Origin: Rhododendron vialii
Lineage: Eukaryota > Streptophyta > Magnoliopsida > Ericales > Ericaceae
DNA: 64,000 bases
Reading direction: 5' to 3'
NCBI RefSeq assembly: GCF_030253575.1
Contig: NC_080565.1
Location: 13,294,501 to 13,358,500, forward strand
Shown: piece after piece, positions 42,599-53,133 of the stretch
Position numbering within the stretch: the stretch's first letter is position 1
How the letters are laid out: each line of letters starts with the position of its first letter
The notes under the pieces: generated by a model
The model's database searches: none
Seen by the model: only the letters and a program-made list of their open reading frames with translations
What the model was told of the DNA's origin: nothing
Position numbers and translations under genes: made by a program

Positions 42599-44084
42599 AG
42601 TTATGGGAATCAAAACATCTGGATCTTGGTAATTGATTTTTGGGCGTTCGATATATGAGCCTCTTCAAACGAGACTTACTGCTATTGATATGAAGACTCA
42701 CATAGGATAGGACATGGTCAACAGGAAATAATTATTGGGAACATACAGAATGATAAAACGCCAGTACCGGCCGATACATTTCTTGATCACAAGGAAAAAA
42801 TATTATGCGTCTTCTGTAGCTATTTGTCAGAAAGCATCTCCTGGGCTCAAGTAGTTACTACTTGCCAAGAAAGGGACACTATGGAATGCACTATTGCAGT
42901 AACCGAACAGTTTATTCCCCTGCGCTACATTATGACGAGTCTTTTCTTTTTTGCGGTGTCTACTGCCTGATAGAACATGGTTTTTGGTAAACCTGAAACT
43001 TTTGGTGAAAGTGGTGTATTCTGTCTCTATTCATCTACACGGTGCTGAATTGGGACTTCCAACCGATATTGGGTTTTCATGCCTTTACAAATGACTACAT
43101 GAATGGAAACCAAAGTTTGTAGACTTCCCAGAAGCCATGGAACTGGTGATTCTTGGCAGCTGGATTTTCTTTGCCAGACTGTTTGGAAGGAGAGGAGAGG
43201 AGTGATTATTTATTTTCATTATTTTTGCTGGTAAGCGTTAAGTTTACACCAATAAAGATTCATGTCTCAAGTTAATTTCCACTAAGATTCTTCTTTTTGT
43301 GATCCAAAGGGTTCAATAGTTTTCTTTTTTTTGACAATAAAGAAGAACTTCATATATATAAAAGAGTCATTACATCTCATAGTTCAATAGTTATGTATGA
43401 GTATTTTCCCCTTAATTCATATAATCCAAAGGTGGCTCTGCCCTTCTTATCAGAGCGAGGAGAGAGACAGCTAAAAGTAAAAATACTATTAATTCTTCTT
43501 TTTTTTGGTACATAAAATAGTATTAATTCGCTATTGAGTGAACAGTGCTTCGCTTAAACTACCCAAGTACTGCAGACAAAGGCAAACCACTACGCTTTTA
43601 CCTAGTCTGGTGCAGTTGTGTTTTTACTATAGGAGTACTTTTTTCTCTCCAAAATAGCTAAAAATAACTTGTACCTATGTTGTTGTACATGCTTCTACTT
43701 GTATATGTATGAACTTTACCAGTACAATAAACTAATCCTCAATATGATTTTTTTTATTTATTGTTTTGTATGTGTATAAAATTATTTTCGTATGTAATCA
43801 CTAATTATTTATAGCTCTAGATGTGTATGAGAGCACATTATATGTATAATTTTGTACATCTGTAAAGTTATTTACATTATAATAAAAAATATTTATAGCT
43901 CTAAACATGTATGAGAGCACATTATATGATATTTTTGACTCATTAGGCATCGTGAACAAGTTTGAGCTTGATTCAAATCTAAGCGAGCTTGGATGGTCAA
44001 ATTTTAAAACACTTAACAAATTTGAACATTCTAAAATTTGGCTTGGCTTGTTTGCAAAACTGAAAAAAATATTAGGGTTTCTTT
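42599..44084. other. 3' flank of the PPR-DYW gene
   Basis: Probable 3' UTR to about 43270, then AT-rich intergenic sequence. No gene or clear element is seen. A duplicated phrase (TTTATAGCTCTARAYRTGTATGAGAGCACATTATATG) occurs near 43810 and 43890. Confidence 0.45.
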
Positions 44085-44498
44085 TATATCCCTTCGACTT
44101 TGACCAAAAATTCATTTTGGTCCTTCACCTTTCAATTTCGGCATAAAAATACTTTGACTTTCCAATTTTTTTCAATGTCATACTTTAGAAGGAATCCATT
44201 TTCTTTGAGTCCTGCTATGGGGACCGACGGCCATGCCGGGCCGTCTCCGGCCACCGGACGGCCAATCCGAGCCGTCCAAAAATTCTATAAAAAAAAAAAT
44301 CAAGGGGACCTACACGGAAATCAACGGCATCCGAAGTGTGTAGGGTGTTTGATCCAAATATCCTATTTTTCGTGTATATATGTATATATCCCTAAAGGAT
44401 GACATTGAAAAAAAAATTGGAAAGTCGAAGTATTTTTATGCCGAAATTGAAAGGTGAAGGACCAAAATGAATTTTTGGTCAAAGTCGAAAGGATATAA
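44085..44498. mobile_element. Fold-back MITE carrying half of another fold-back element
   Basis: Outer arms of about 95 bp (44085-44180 and 44399-44498) are nearly perfect inverses, sharing TTCGACTTTGACCAAAAATT and TTTCAATTTCGGCATAAAA. Between them, 44205-44395 resembles one arm of the element at 45033-45440 (blocks GGCCGTCTCCGG, CCGAGCCGTCCAAAAATT, GTGTGTAGGGT and ATTTTTCGTGTATAT). Confidence 0.78.
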
Positions 44499-44737
44499 AA
44501 AAAAAATTTCTCAAAATATTAAGTACTGGAATAATTTGATTTGTGACACATATGATGTTATGCGCAGTAGTAAACTCTCCCCTTTGGATTGAGGGATTTC
44601 ATAAGAAAAGAAAAGTTGTTATAATTTCTTGTCAAATCACTCATTTAGATTAAGTATTTTGGTGAGAAATAAAAAAAAATACAAAAATAGATTTTTTTTT
44701 ATTTGCTCTCCCCCTTTCTAATTCCTCTATTTCTCAC

Positions 44738-45611
44738 CAGGGGTGTCAAACGGGTTAGGCTGTGCCGTGCCAGCGTGGCCCCTTTTAGCTTTTGTGTCAA
44801 TCGTGCTTCGTGTCGTGTCGTACCATTTTTTAATCGTGTCGTGCTATGTTGTGTCGTTTTTTAATCGTGTCGTATTATGCCATGTCGTGCCCATCTCAAC
44901 ACATTTCCAACCGAGTTTCGTTAGAAAGAAAGAAAAACTCTGAAAAATGTAAAATATTTATAAACACAAAAGTGTAAAATGTTATGTTATATTATAAAAT
45001 AAGAAATTAATATTTTTTGGTATTAAAATTAGGAGTACTGCTATGGGTACCGACGGTACCCATAGGGAAAATGCACCGACGGCCACCGGACGGCCGTCTC
45101 CGGTCACCGGACGGCCGATCCGAGCCGTCCAAAAATTTTAAAAAATAAAACCGAGTGGCCTTACGCGAGAATCAATGGCATCCGAGGTGTGTAGGGTACT
45201 TGATCCGAGCACCCATTTTTCGTGTATATTTGTATATACGTGTATATACACGAAAAAGGGGTACTCGGATCAAGTACCCTACACACCTCGGATGCCATTG
45301 ATTCTCGCGTAAGGCCACTCGGTTTTATTTTTTAAAATTTTTGGACGGCTCGGATCGGCCGTCCGGTGACCGGAGACGGCCGTCCGGTGGCCGTCGGTGC
45401 ATTTTCCCTATGGGTACCGTCGGTACCAATAGGATTTCTGTAAAATTAGTATTTGGTATGCCATGTCCTTTCGTGTCTGTGTCGTGCATGTCTAGAACTG
45501 TGTCATGACTGGCCCACTTTCATGCTGTGATCATTTAAGACTGTGTCGTGCCGTGCCCGTCTTAAACCGTGCCAGTGTTGTGCCAGCCCAACTCATTTGA
45601 CACGTATCCCT
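44738..45611. mobile_element. hAT-like non-autonomous element rich in TGTCGTG motifs
   Basis: The ends are inverted (CAGGGGTGTCAAACGGG and TCATTTGACACGTATCCCT). Possible 8-bp flanks overlap only partly (ATTTCTCA, ATTTCTAT), so the borders are approximate. The body has many GTGTCGTG/CCGTGCC repeats on both sides of a nested Mutator-like element (45033-45440). It is non-coding. Confidence 0.65.
45033..45440. mobile_element. Mutator-like fold-back element with 9-bp target duplication
   Basis: Perfect TAAAATTAG duplications lie at 45024-45032 and 45441-45449. The arms of about 190 bp are almost perfect inverses and meet at a palindromic centre (GTATATACGTGTATATAC). They are GC-rich for this region, with repeated CGGACGGCC and CCGGTCACCGG. 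It has no coding capacity and is 408 bp long. The low arm divergence suggests a fairly recent insertion into the hAT-like element. Confidence 0.85.
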
Positions 45612-45690
45612 AAATTTCTATTCGATCATAAGCAGGCCAAAACTGTTGATCAAACAGGTATCCTGGGGAAGGGTCTTGTCTAGTTTAATT

Positions 45691-46048
45691 AGTGTCCAGT
45701 TCCGTCCATTTTCAAATTTTTGGGTCCCGTCCCGGGCCCGCAACAATGATCAGATCCATTCATTTTTAAGAGCTTATTGAGACCTTCTACCACCTAAAGA
45801 ATTATGTTCGTCGGTTACCAAACGATGCTTGATTGGAACACATTTTTTTGAATACGTGCACTTATCACATTGGATTGGACCCATTTGTTCAAAGATAACT
45901 ATGTTTAGATGAGATGTGGATTGGTAACCGACGAACATGATTTTTTGTATGGTAGAAGGTCTTGACGAGCTCTACACAATGAATAGATCCGATTACTGTT
46001 GCGGGCCCTGAATGAGGCCCAAAAAATTGAAAATGGACGAGACAGGAC
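45691..46048. mobile_element. Fold-back MITE
   Basis: Inverted arms of about 150 bp share CGTCCATTTTCAA, GGGCCCGCAACA, AGATCCATTCATT-like and GTTCGTCGGTTACCAA blocks. No target duplication was found, so the family is undetermined. Confidence 0.7.
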
Positions 46049-46290
46049 GGTAATTAAAATGGACAGAAACCTTACGCATCCTGAATACGCTCAGGGTCTC
46101 GTTTATTTTTGTTTAAAAACACAGCTCTCCCGGAGCTTATTTAGGTAATCCTTCGAAATACCCATCGCTTCCGTTCTTATTCGTGCTTTTAATTCTTGTA
46201 CTCACGAATTTTAGATGTTTGTGAGGTTTTTGAAATACGCTTTTAAGCTCGCACCCATACTCGCTTGTGCATTATATGACTTAGGGATTG
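46049..46290. other. Intergenic sequence left of the L1
   Basis: No feature is seen except the left target-site copy ACTTAGGGATTG at 46279-46290. Confidence 0.5.
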
Positions 46291-46351
46291 TTTTTTTTTT
46301 TTTTTTTGCCACAATGATAACTGTTGTTATTTATACGTCAGGAACGATACA

Positions 46352-46615
46352 TCAGACGGGAGACCCGTCCCTCGAAAGGGGACCAAGTAACCACAACGGT
46401 GGGGATTCAGTCCAAAGACTATACCCCGAACCACTCAAACCCTTACTTGCCAACACATGAGCAACCGAATTACCAGTCCTACGAACAAAAGAAAAGCTGC
46501 AGCACTGGAAATTTTTGCTTAAGGCTTGAATATCATGAATGATCATTTCCACCTCTTGATTGGTTGTGACCTGGCCATTGAGCATCTTCACCAGCAATTG
46601 AGCATCACTTTCCAC
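46352..46615 (-). pseudogene. Frameshifted C-terminal end of L1 ORF2 (RNase H tail)
   Basis: This continues the RNase H domain in a different frame after the one-base insertion: FVESDAQLLVKMLNG, then CSFSFVRRTGNSVAHVLA, ending at 46352. These are the usual last motifs of plant L1 RNase H domains. Confidence 0.8.
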
Positions 46616-49600
46616 GAAAAATAGACCCCAAACCAAGTTGGAAGCCAAGATGAACACCTTGTCGAATTGCCAAAGCTTCAGCAACTAATGAACTTGCACA
46701 CCACTGTGAAAAACCCATAGAAGCAGCAACAAAAAGACCTCTATAATCTCTAACCACAATACCATAGCCTCCTTTCCCCATGTCTTTCTTCCATGAACCG
46801 TCCACGTTAATCTTAAAGATCCCATCTGGAGGCCTAATCCACGAATTTGCAGCACCCTCCCCGGATGAAACAAAATTTAGAGGGTTCAAAGAGTTTGCAG
46901 ACAAGAACTCTTGCAAATATTCCATTGCCCACTTGCACACCACCCCAGGAAGAGCTAGCTTATGTTCAAACAGAGCCCCATTTCGACACTTCCAGATATA
47001 CCACATAAGGACTGCAGCAACCGACATACGCCATTCCTTATTGCTATGATCCTGCCACCACAGTTCCATAGAGCCCCAAAAAGAAGAAAAAGAAGCAATT
47101 TGTACTGCCCCCAAACTTACATGCAAAGGCGACAAACGCCACGCTTGAACAGCTAAAGGGCAATTACAAAGAATATGGACAACAGATTCTTGGTTAGAAC
47201 CACAAACCGGACAGCTAGGATCGTCGATGACCCTCCTCCGCTGTAGAGCTTTCCTAGTTGGGAGAATTTCATGGCAACATCTCCACAAAAAATGTTTAAT
47301 TTTATTGGGGATATTGAGCCCCCAAATAGATTTCCAAAGCGCCTCATTCCCAGCCATCAAAACGGTCCCCCCGTCCTCTCCATTTCCCATAGACCTTTGA
47401 TTCTTCAATTCTAGTGCTGACAAATAGCCAGAGCTAACATTATAAGTACCTGCATGTGACTGATGCCAAACCAACTTATCAACCCTGTTCGTCCATGATA
47501 AAGGAATGCTGAGAATGCACTGTGCATGATCCGGAACGAAAAGCCGAAAAATAATATCTTCCTTCCATGTAGCTAAGGAAGGATTAATAAGTTGGTTAAC
47601 TCGCACAAAACCCCCATCATCCATCAACCTTTGCGGATGGAAAGCCCCATCCATTGGCACCCAAGGATCCGTATCAATGCGCACTTGCTCGCCATTCCCA
47701 ACTGACCACCGAACTCCAGTGGCTAAAACCTTCTTGCTTTCCCAAATGCTTCGCCAAACCCATGATGGATTAGAACCCAACTCAGCTTCCATAAACGAAC
47801 TATCCTTAAAATATCTACTTTTAAGAACCCGGGCCAATAAGCATCCTGGAGACATCATAATCCTCCATCCTTGCTTTGCTAAGAGAGCCAAATTATAAGA
47901 TGTAAGATCTCGAAACCCCAATCCTCCCTTGAATTTAGGATTGCATAGCCGACTCCATTTCATCCAGTGAATTTTTCGTTCATCACATTTTTGACCCCAC
48001 CAAAATCTAGCCATAGCTGCTTCGATTTGGTGACACAACCCTTCCGGTAACTTAAAACAGGACATAGCATATACTGGAAGTGCCAAAGCTACAGATTTAA
48101 GCAACACCTCTTTCCCAGCCTGGTTGAGAATTTTCTCTTTCCACCCGGCTAATTTCTGAAGAACCCTGTCCTTAATATAACCGAACAGGGCTGATTTAGA
48201 CTTACCCACCTCTGCCGGCAACCCTAAATATTTTCCCAAATCTGAACGAACTGGAATAGACACCAACGCACTCAATTCCTGCTTCAAGCCCACCCCAGTG
48301 TTCTTACTGAAAAACATCGAGGATTTTTCAAAATTAATAACTTGACCAGATGCATGTCGATACTCATCCAAAATTGTTGCAATAGATTGAAGCTCACTTC
48401 GCTTAGCTTTACAGAATACTAAAGTATCATCCGCAAAGAGTAGGTGACTGATAGGAGGACAACCCCTACAAATTCTGAGCCCATGAATCGCATTCCTCAT
48501 TTCAGCCTTCCGAAGCATCATTGACAACCCTTCTGCGCAAAGTAGAAAAAGATAGGGTGAAAGTGGGTCCCCCTGTCGTAATCCACGAGAAGGAACGATG
48601 TAGCCAGTAGGATCCCCATTCAATAACAAAGAATAAGATACAGTCGAAATGCATCCCATAATCCATTTGATCCACAAATCAGCAAACCCCATCTTCCTCA
48701 TAATAGCCTCCACAAAACCCCATTCCACTCTATCAAACGCCTTACTCATATCCAGTTTCAACGCCACAGATCGATTATTGCCATACCGACAGTTTTTCAA
48801 AAAATGCAACGCCTCTTGAGCCAAAATAGTATTGTCCGAAATCAATCGCCCACTCACGAAAGCACATTGATTTTCACTAATAATAGATGGCAAAAACCGT
48901 TGCAAACGATTTACAAAGACTTTCGACAATACTTTGTAAACAGAATTACAGAGGCTAATAGGATGAAGCTGCCCCATATTCATAGGACACCTGACTTTAG
49001 GATCAAGGACAATATGAGTATGATTAATGCTACGAAGAAGATGACCTGAATGGCAGTAACTCCGAACAGCATCCACCAAACTTGGGCCCACAATCTCCCA
49101 GTATTCTTGTAAGAAACTCGCCCCCATTCCATCGGGCCCCGGCGCCTTATCGGAAGGTATTTGAAACACCGCCGTTTTAACTTCAGTAAAGAAAATAGGC
49201 CTCGTCAAGAACCTGTTCATCCTCTCAGAAATTCTACTATCCACACAATGAAGCACAGAATCAACCTCTGAAATACCCTCCGAGCTAAAAATATTCTGAA
49301 AATAATCCAGCGCAATTCCTCTTACTGCATGCTCGCCCTCACACCATCTACCCAAGCTATCTTCAAGCCCCATCAATTTGTTCTGTTGACGACGTTGAAT
49401 AGTCTGGGCATGGAAAAAGGCAGTATTCCTATCGCCAGCCTTAAGCCAATTGACTCTCGCCTTATTTTTCCAATAAACCTCTTCATCCATAAGAGCATTT
49501 TTCAACAAAGTCTCAGTACGCCAAAACTCCTCTTGATCAAAACTTGAACCCTCAAATAAGAACTGAAGTTTAGATTCCAAGTGGACCGTGTTACATCTGG

Positions 49601-50483
49601 AATTACGTTGATGCTGCTTTCTCCATTGGATCAACCTGAATCTGCACTCCTTTATTTTTTGGTGAATCTGAAACCATTTAGAACCCGAAATACGCATACC
49701 CCAAGCTTGCCGGATAATAGAATCACAATCAATCTTACTGCCCCATCTTTTATCAAAAATAAAGCGATGCTTGAACTTCTCCACTGAAACCATACTGTTA
49801 AGCAAAATGGGACAGTGGTCAGAACCTCCCGGATGGAGATGATTAACCGCTGCATTAGGAAAAGCTATCCTCCAGCTGGAATTAGAGAAAAACCGATCCA
49901 ATCGAACCCGCACATTGTCCCTTCCAGTTCTCTTATTATTCCAAGTAAAAGGATATCCAACATAACCCAGATCAATTAAGTTACTATCCTGGACAAACTG
50001 TTGAAATTCAGTAAGCTCCCATGCCTGACGTTGGTTGCCTCCCATCTTCTCCTCAGCATGTAAAATAGCATTAAAATCCCCACCGACCACCCAATCCTCA
50101 TTATCTCCCCTAGCAATGTGAACCAGTTCCTCCCACAAAATCCTTCGGCCCTGAGATGAATTGGGTGCATACACCCCCGTAAACCGAAAACGCCGTTGAG
50201 CTACTGTAACATAACAATCAATAAAATGCGAGCTACTGCTAATACATTGAAATGACACCCCCTTCCTCCAAAATATACACAAACCACCTGCCAAACCCAC
50301 AGGGTTAACACTAAAACAGCCATGTACACCCAGGCGCTTTTGAAGCCAAACCAAATAACGAGAGTCGTTTTTAGTTTCCATCAAAAACACCACATCAGGG
50401 GAATGGAGTTTCCAAAACTCCCTCAATCGGGAAACTGTTAGAGGGTTCCCCACACCCTGACAGTTCCACACCAGAACCTTCAT
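46605..50483 (-). CDS. L1 ORF2: endonuclease / reverse transcriptase / zf-RVT / RNase H
   Basis: This is the enzyme for target-primed reverse transcription of the LINE. It has 1292 codons. Residues 1 to about 230 are an exonuclease-endonuclease-phosphatase domain (WNCQGVGNP, GGDFNAI near 134, SDHCP at 221-225). Reverse transcriptase follows from about 430 (SDKAPGPDG, LDMSKAFDRVEWGF, GLRQGDPLSPYLF, and the catalytic FADD at 683-686). A zf-RVT zinc-binding domain is near 1060-1130 (WRCCHEILPTRKAL, CPVCGSNQESVVHILCNC). An RNase H domain starts at about 1225 (FKINVDGSWKKDMGKGGYG). The frame ends early: one extra base near 46616 shifts the last part of RNase H into the frame at 46352-46684, which contains VESDAQLLV and RRTGNSVAHVLA. 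Endonuclease and reverse transcriptase look intact. Confidence 0.92.
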   Translation of the reverse strand: MKVLVWNCQGVGNPLTVSRLREFWKLHSPDVVFLMETKNDSRYLVWLQKRLGVHGCFSVNPVGLAGGLCIFWRKGVSFQCISSSSHFIDCYVTVAQRRFRFTGVYAPNSSQGRRILWEELVHIARGDNEDWVVGGDFNAILHAEEKMGGNQRQAWELTEFQQFVQDSNLIDLGYVGYPFTWNNKRTGRDNVRVRLDRFFSNSSWRIAFPNAAVNHLHPGGSDHCPILLNSMVSVEKFKHRFIFDKRWGSKIDCDSIIRQAWGMRISGSKWFQIHQKIKECRFRLIQWRKQHQRNSRCNTVHLESKLQFLFEGSSFDQEEFWRTETLLKNALMDEEVYWKNKARVNWLKAGDRNTAFFHAQTIQRRQQNKLMGLEDSLGRWCEGEHAVRGIALDYFQNIFSSEGISEVDSVLHCVDSRISERMNRFLTRPIFFTEVKTAVFQIPSDKAPGPDGMGASFLQEYWEIVGPSLVDAVRSYCHSGHLLRSINHTHIVLDPKVRCPMNMGQLHPISLCNSVYKVLSKVFVNRLQRFLPSIISENQCAFVSGRLISDNTILAQEALHFLKNCRYGNNRSVALKLDMSKAFDRVEWGFVEAIMRKMGFADLWIKWIMGCISTVSYSLLLNGDPTGYIVPSRGLRQGDPLSPYLFLLCAEGLSMMLRKAEMRNAIHGLRICRGCPPISHLLFADDTLVFCKAKRSELQSIATILDEYRHASGQVINFEKSSMFFSKNTGVGLKQELSALVSIPVRSDLGKYLGLPAEVGKSKSALFGYIKDRVLQKLAGWKEKILNQAGKEVLLKSVALALPVYAMSCFKLPEGLCHQIEAAMARFWWGQKCDERKIHWMKWSRLCNPKFKGGLGFRDLTSYNLALLAKQGWRIMMSPGCLLARVLKSRYFKDSSFMEAELGSNPSWVWRSIWESKKVLATGVRWSVGNGEQVRIDTDPWVPMDGAFHPQRLMDDGGFVRVNQLINPSLATWKEDIIFRLFVPDHAQCILSIPLSWTNRVDKLVWHQSHAGTYNVSSGYLSALELKNQRSMGNGEDGGTVLMAGNEALWKSIWGLNIPNKIKHFLWRCCHEILPTRKALQRRRVIDDPSCPVCGSNQESVVHILCNCPLAVQAWRLSPLHVSLGAVQIASFSSFWGSMELWWQDHSNKEWRMSVAAVLMWYIWKCRNGALFEHKLALPGVVCKWAMEYLQEFLSANSLNPLNFVSSGEGAANSWIRPPDGIFKINVDGSWKKDMGKGGYGIVVRDYRGLFVAASMGFSQWCASSLVAEALAIRQGVHLGFQLGLGSIFRGK

Positions 50484-52084
50484 TGAGATGTCGGGGGCCC
50501 TTTATGGTAGGCTGCATCCACCCCAACAATATTAGAGATATCCCCAAGAAAAACCCTCTTACCTGAATTTTCAATTGATTCATCTTGTTCCAAAACATCC
50601 AATTTGCGTTTACTAGAATTCTGAGAGCCCGCACCACTGCTGTCATCACTCCAGTTCGCTCCATGTTGCAAGGTCTGCCTTGTCAAAACTGGCCCTTGCT
50701 TTCTCCCTCTCGCCTTCCCTCTGAGAGAGATTGGTAAGATTCTCCGAAAGTTCTTCGATCGAGCCTTCCCCGTCTCTAAACTATTTGCCACATGGACATC
50801 CACAAGTTGGGTGGAGTCTTGTAATCCCAAGCTTGCCTCATCAATCCCAACCTTAGAAGACTCAACCAAAAACAAAGGCCCAGCTCCATTAAAGCAGCCC
50901 AAATTATCAGGCGTATTCCCCATTTTACGCAAACCGGATAATTCCACTTGGGCCTTATCTGAGGAACAGCCCAAGCCCACCACAGCCCGAGACCCACAGT
51001 CCAAACCTATCTCAGAGGAAAGCCCAACAACTGGTCCAGAACGTGCCTCTGAGAGATTTAAATTTTGTGAAAAATCAGGAATCAAATCTCCCATTCGAAG
51101 TTGGTTTCCATTTATCGCTATCACCGAATCGTTCGCAATTTCAATCAATTGAGGATCCCGTAATTCCGCTCCTTCCTTATCCTTTCCACGTGTGCCACGC
51201 AACTGATCGCCATGCTTTCTGATGTGAGCAGGAACGCCGCTGGCCGTCCCCGTGGACGATCTAACAGAGGTACTATCCTCTCCTTGCCATCGTTGTGAAG
51301 GCCCATCGTCCTTCTCCTTCCACCTGTATCCTTTTCGGAAACTTGGCGTTGCAGTCATCCATGGTCCATAAGCATTCCCTTTGATACAATCCTCCAATAC
51401 ATCTTTATTTCTGGTAGTGCATTCCCTAATATCATGATCAAGCATGCCACAATAGTGACACAGCCCAGGCAGCTGCTCATATTTGTAATCCACCCAACAT
51501 TTAACTCCATTACCCAACACAATATTCCCGCCACGCCGAAGCGGTCGGTTCAAAGGAATCCGAACCCGCACACGAATATAGCGACCCCAATCCCCTTTCT
51601 CTGTCACCTTGTTCACCTCTAAAATAGATCCAATACGGCGACCTATTTCCTTACCAATTTCTTGAGTAATACATTCGAAAGGAAGACCCCATAATTGAAT
51701 CCAAAAATCAATCTCCTTGAAGTCTACCGTGTTCGCTTTCATGCCAGCTTCCCACCTGCGAAGTAATAATACCATATTATCAAAACACCATGGACCCCCG
51801 TTCACCACCCGTTGAAGATCCATCTCGTTGGCAAACCGGAAGTGAAAGAGATTATCTCCTACATCAACCACCCGAAGCCCATCTGGTGATCCCCAAACCT
51901 TCCGCATCGTATCTTTCAAAGCAGCTCTGCTAAAACCTCTTCTGGTGAGCAGCTTCCCCACCAGACTCACCGAACAATCCACAATAGCCCGCTCCCGAAG
52001 GGAAGCGTCAATCACGATATCATCTGCCTCCTCTGGAGTAAGAGAAAACTTACTCAATTGTTCCACGATCTCCTTCGACATCAC
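50480..52084 (-). CDS. L1 ORF1: DUF4283 and zinc-knuckle nucleic-acid-binding protein
   Basis: 534 codons. It encodes the RNA-binding partner that forms the LINE ribonucleoprotein. The N-terminal half is a DUF4283 domain (LVGKLLTRRGFSRAAL, GGPWCFDNMVLLLRRWEAG, FWIQLWGLPFECI). A CX2CX4HX4C zinc knuckle follows (Cys209, Cys212, His217, Cys222, within LCHYCGMLDHDIREC). The C-terminal 300 residues are low-complexity and polar, as is usual for plant L1 ORF1. Its stop overlaps the ORF2 start (ATGA), so ORF2 is probably translated by termination-reinitiation. No breaks are seen. It is a transposon gene. Confidence 0.88.
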   Translation of the reverse strand: MMSKEIVEQLSKFSLTPEEADDIVIDASLRERAIVDCSVSLVGKLLTRRGFSRAALKDTMRKVWGSPDGLRVVDVGDNLFHFRFANEMDLQRVVNGGPWCFDNMVLLLRRWEAGMKANTVDFKEIDFWIQLWGLPFECITQEIGKEIGRRIGSILEVNKVTEKGDWGRYIRVRVRIPLNRPLRRGGNIVLGNGVKCWVDYKYEQLPGLCHYCGMLDHDIRECTTRNKDVLEDCIKGNAYGPWMTATPSFRKGYRWKEKDDGPSQRWQGEDSTSVRSSTGTASGVPAHIRKHGDQLRGTRGKDKEGAELRDPQLIEIANDSVIAINGNQLRMGDLIPDFSQNLNLSEARSGPVVGLSSEIGLDCGSRAVVGLGCSSDKAQVELSGLRKMGNTPDNLGCFNGAGPLFLVESSKVGIDEASLGLQDSTQLVDVHVANSLETGKARSKNFRRILPISLRGKARGRKQGPVLTRQTLQHGANWSDDSSGAGSQNSSKRKLDVLEQDESIENSGKRVFLGDISNIVGVDAAYHKGPPTSQ

Positions 52085-52315
52085 TGAAGGAAACTAGAAA
52101 ACAAACCTAAAAATCGATGAAAAAGAACAGATCCAGTACCCGAAAACACCGCTTTCTCACACCCCAAGCCTATTCCTCCCCTCGCCAGATGAGACAAAGG
52201 AAAGAAATGAAACTAAGAGTAGAAAAAGATCAAAGAAAGTGGGGCAAAACGAAAACCCTAGAGAGAAACTCTAGAGAGAGAAGCTCTCATGTAGAGAGAG
52301 GACGCTGGAAAACTT

Positions 52316-53133
52316 AGGGATTGTTTGATAACCTAAATTCAGTACTTAAACCTGAATTAATAAAGTAATAAGTGATTCAGTAGGTTTTTTTTCCCCAGGA
52401 TTCAGTAGGTTTGATAACAACAATTTACATTACTTAACAAATTAAGTGCTACTTAAAATGTAGGCTAAAAAGTTGAAAAAAATTATGAATTCTTGTCTAT
52501 TTGCATTCAACACCACAACCACTACTATCACCGCCACCGCTACCACCACCGCCATCGCCACCGCTACTCCACTATCATTACAACCACTCCACCACCACCG
52601 CCATCGCCACCGCTACTCCACTATCATTACAACCACTCCACCACCACTCTCACCATCACTCCACTGCCACCGCCACTACCACGCCGCTGCCGCCATCACC
52701 ACAACGCCACCATTGCACAACCATCACTCCACCAATACCATTCACTGCCACCATTACACCACCAAAGGCCACCAATCCAACACCTCCACCACCACCACTT
52801 ATTGCCACCATCACTCCACCGCCACCATTACACCACCACCGCCACCACTCCAACACCACCACTCCTACTCCATCCCCATCCCCACCCTAACCACTCCACC
52901 ACCACCACCTTCACTCCATCACCCACCGCCACCAGAATCACCACTCTACTATTATTATAAATACATTGTGACCATTAATAAATTAAGAGAGAATCGAAAC
53001 TAAAATTAATTTATCATTTTTTTAATTCAATACTTAATATGCCTATTAAACAACTTTTCAGCTTAAAAAATTCAGCATTCAGTACTTAATTTTTCAACTT
53101 TTAGTTTCAGTTTTCAATTTTATCAAACATCCC
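52316..53133. mobile_element. hAT-like element with CCA-rich core
   Basis: The termini read AGGGATTGTTTGATAA and TTTTATCAAACATCCCC, approximate inverses. Sub-terminal ATTCAGTACTTAA motifs appear inverted near both ends, as in some plant hAT MITEs. The core (52507-52945) is a CCA/CCG-rich simple repeat. No 8-bp duplication was found, partly because the L1 sits at the left border. Confidence 0.45.
52507..52945. repeat. CCA/CAC-rich low-complexity repeat
   Basis: About 440 bp of CCA, CCG and ACT triplets, including a near-exact direct repeat of about 50 bp (accaccaccgccatcgcc... at about 52545 and 52594). Open frames in all three plus-strand phases are Pro/His/Thr artefacts of the repeat, not genes. 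Confidence 0.85.

Larger units (their letters stand above)
46291..52311 (-). mobile_element. Full-length L1 LINE with target-site duplication
   Basis: A 6.0 kb minus-strand retrotransposon. Its poly(A) tail appears as T17 at 46291-46307. The target duplication ACTTAGGGATTG is perfect (46279-46290 and 52312-52323). From 5' to 3' it has a 5' UTR of about 230 bp (52311-52085), ORF1, ORF2 overlapping by four bases (ATGA, 50480-50483), and a short 3' UTR. Both ORFs are open apart from a one-base insertion near 46616 in the RNase H domain. The perfect duplication and long open frames point to a recent insertion. It landed at the left edge of the CCA-rich hAT-like element. Confidence 0.9.

Noticed and set aside
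52473-53003. Long plus-strand open frames rich in Pro, Thr and His
   Set aside because: All three phases are open because of the CCA-rich repeat, with no domain and no splice or start context.
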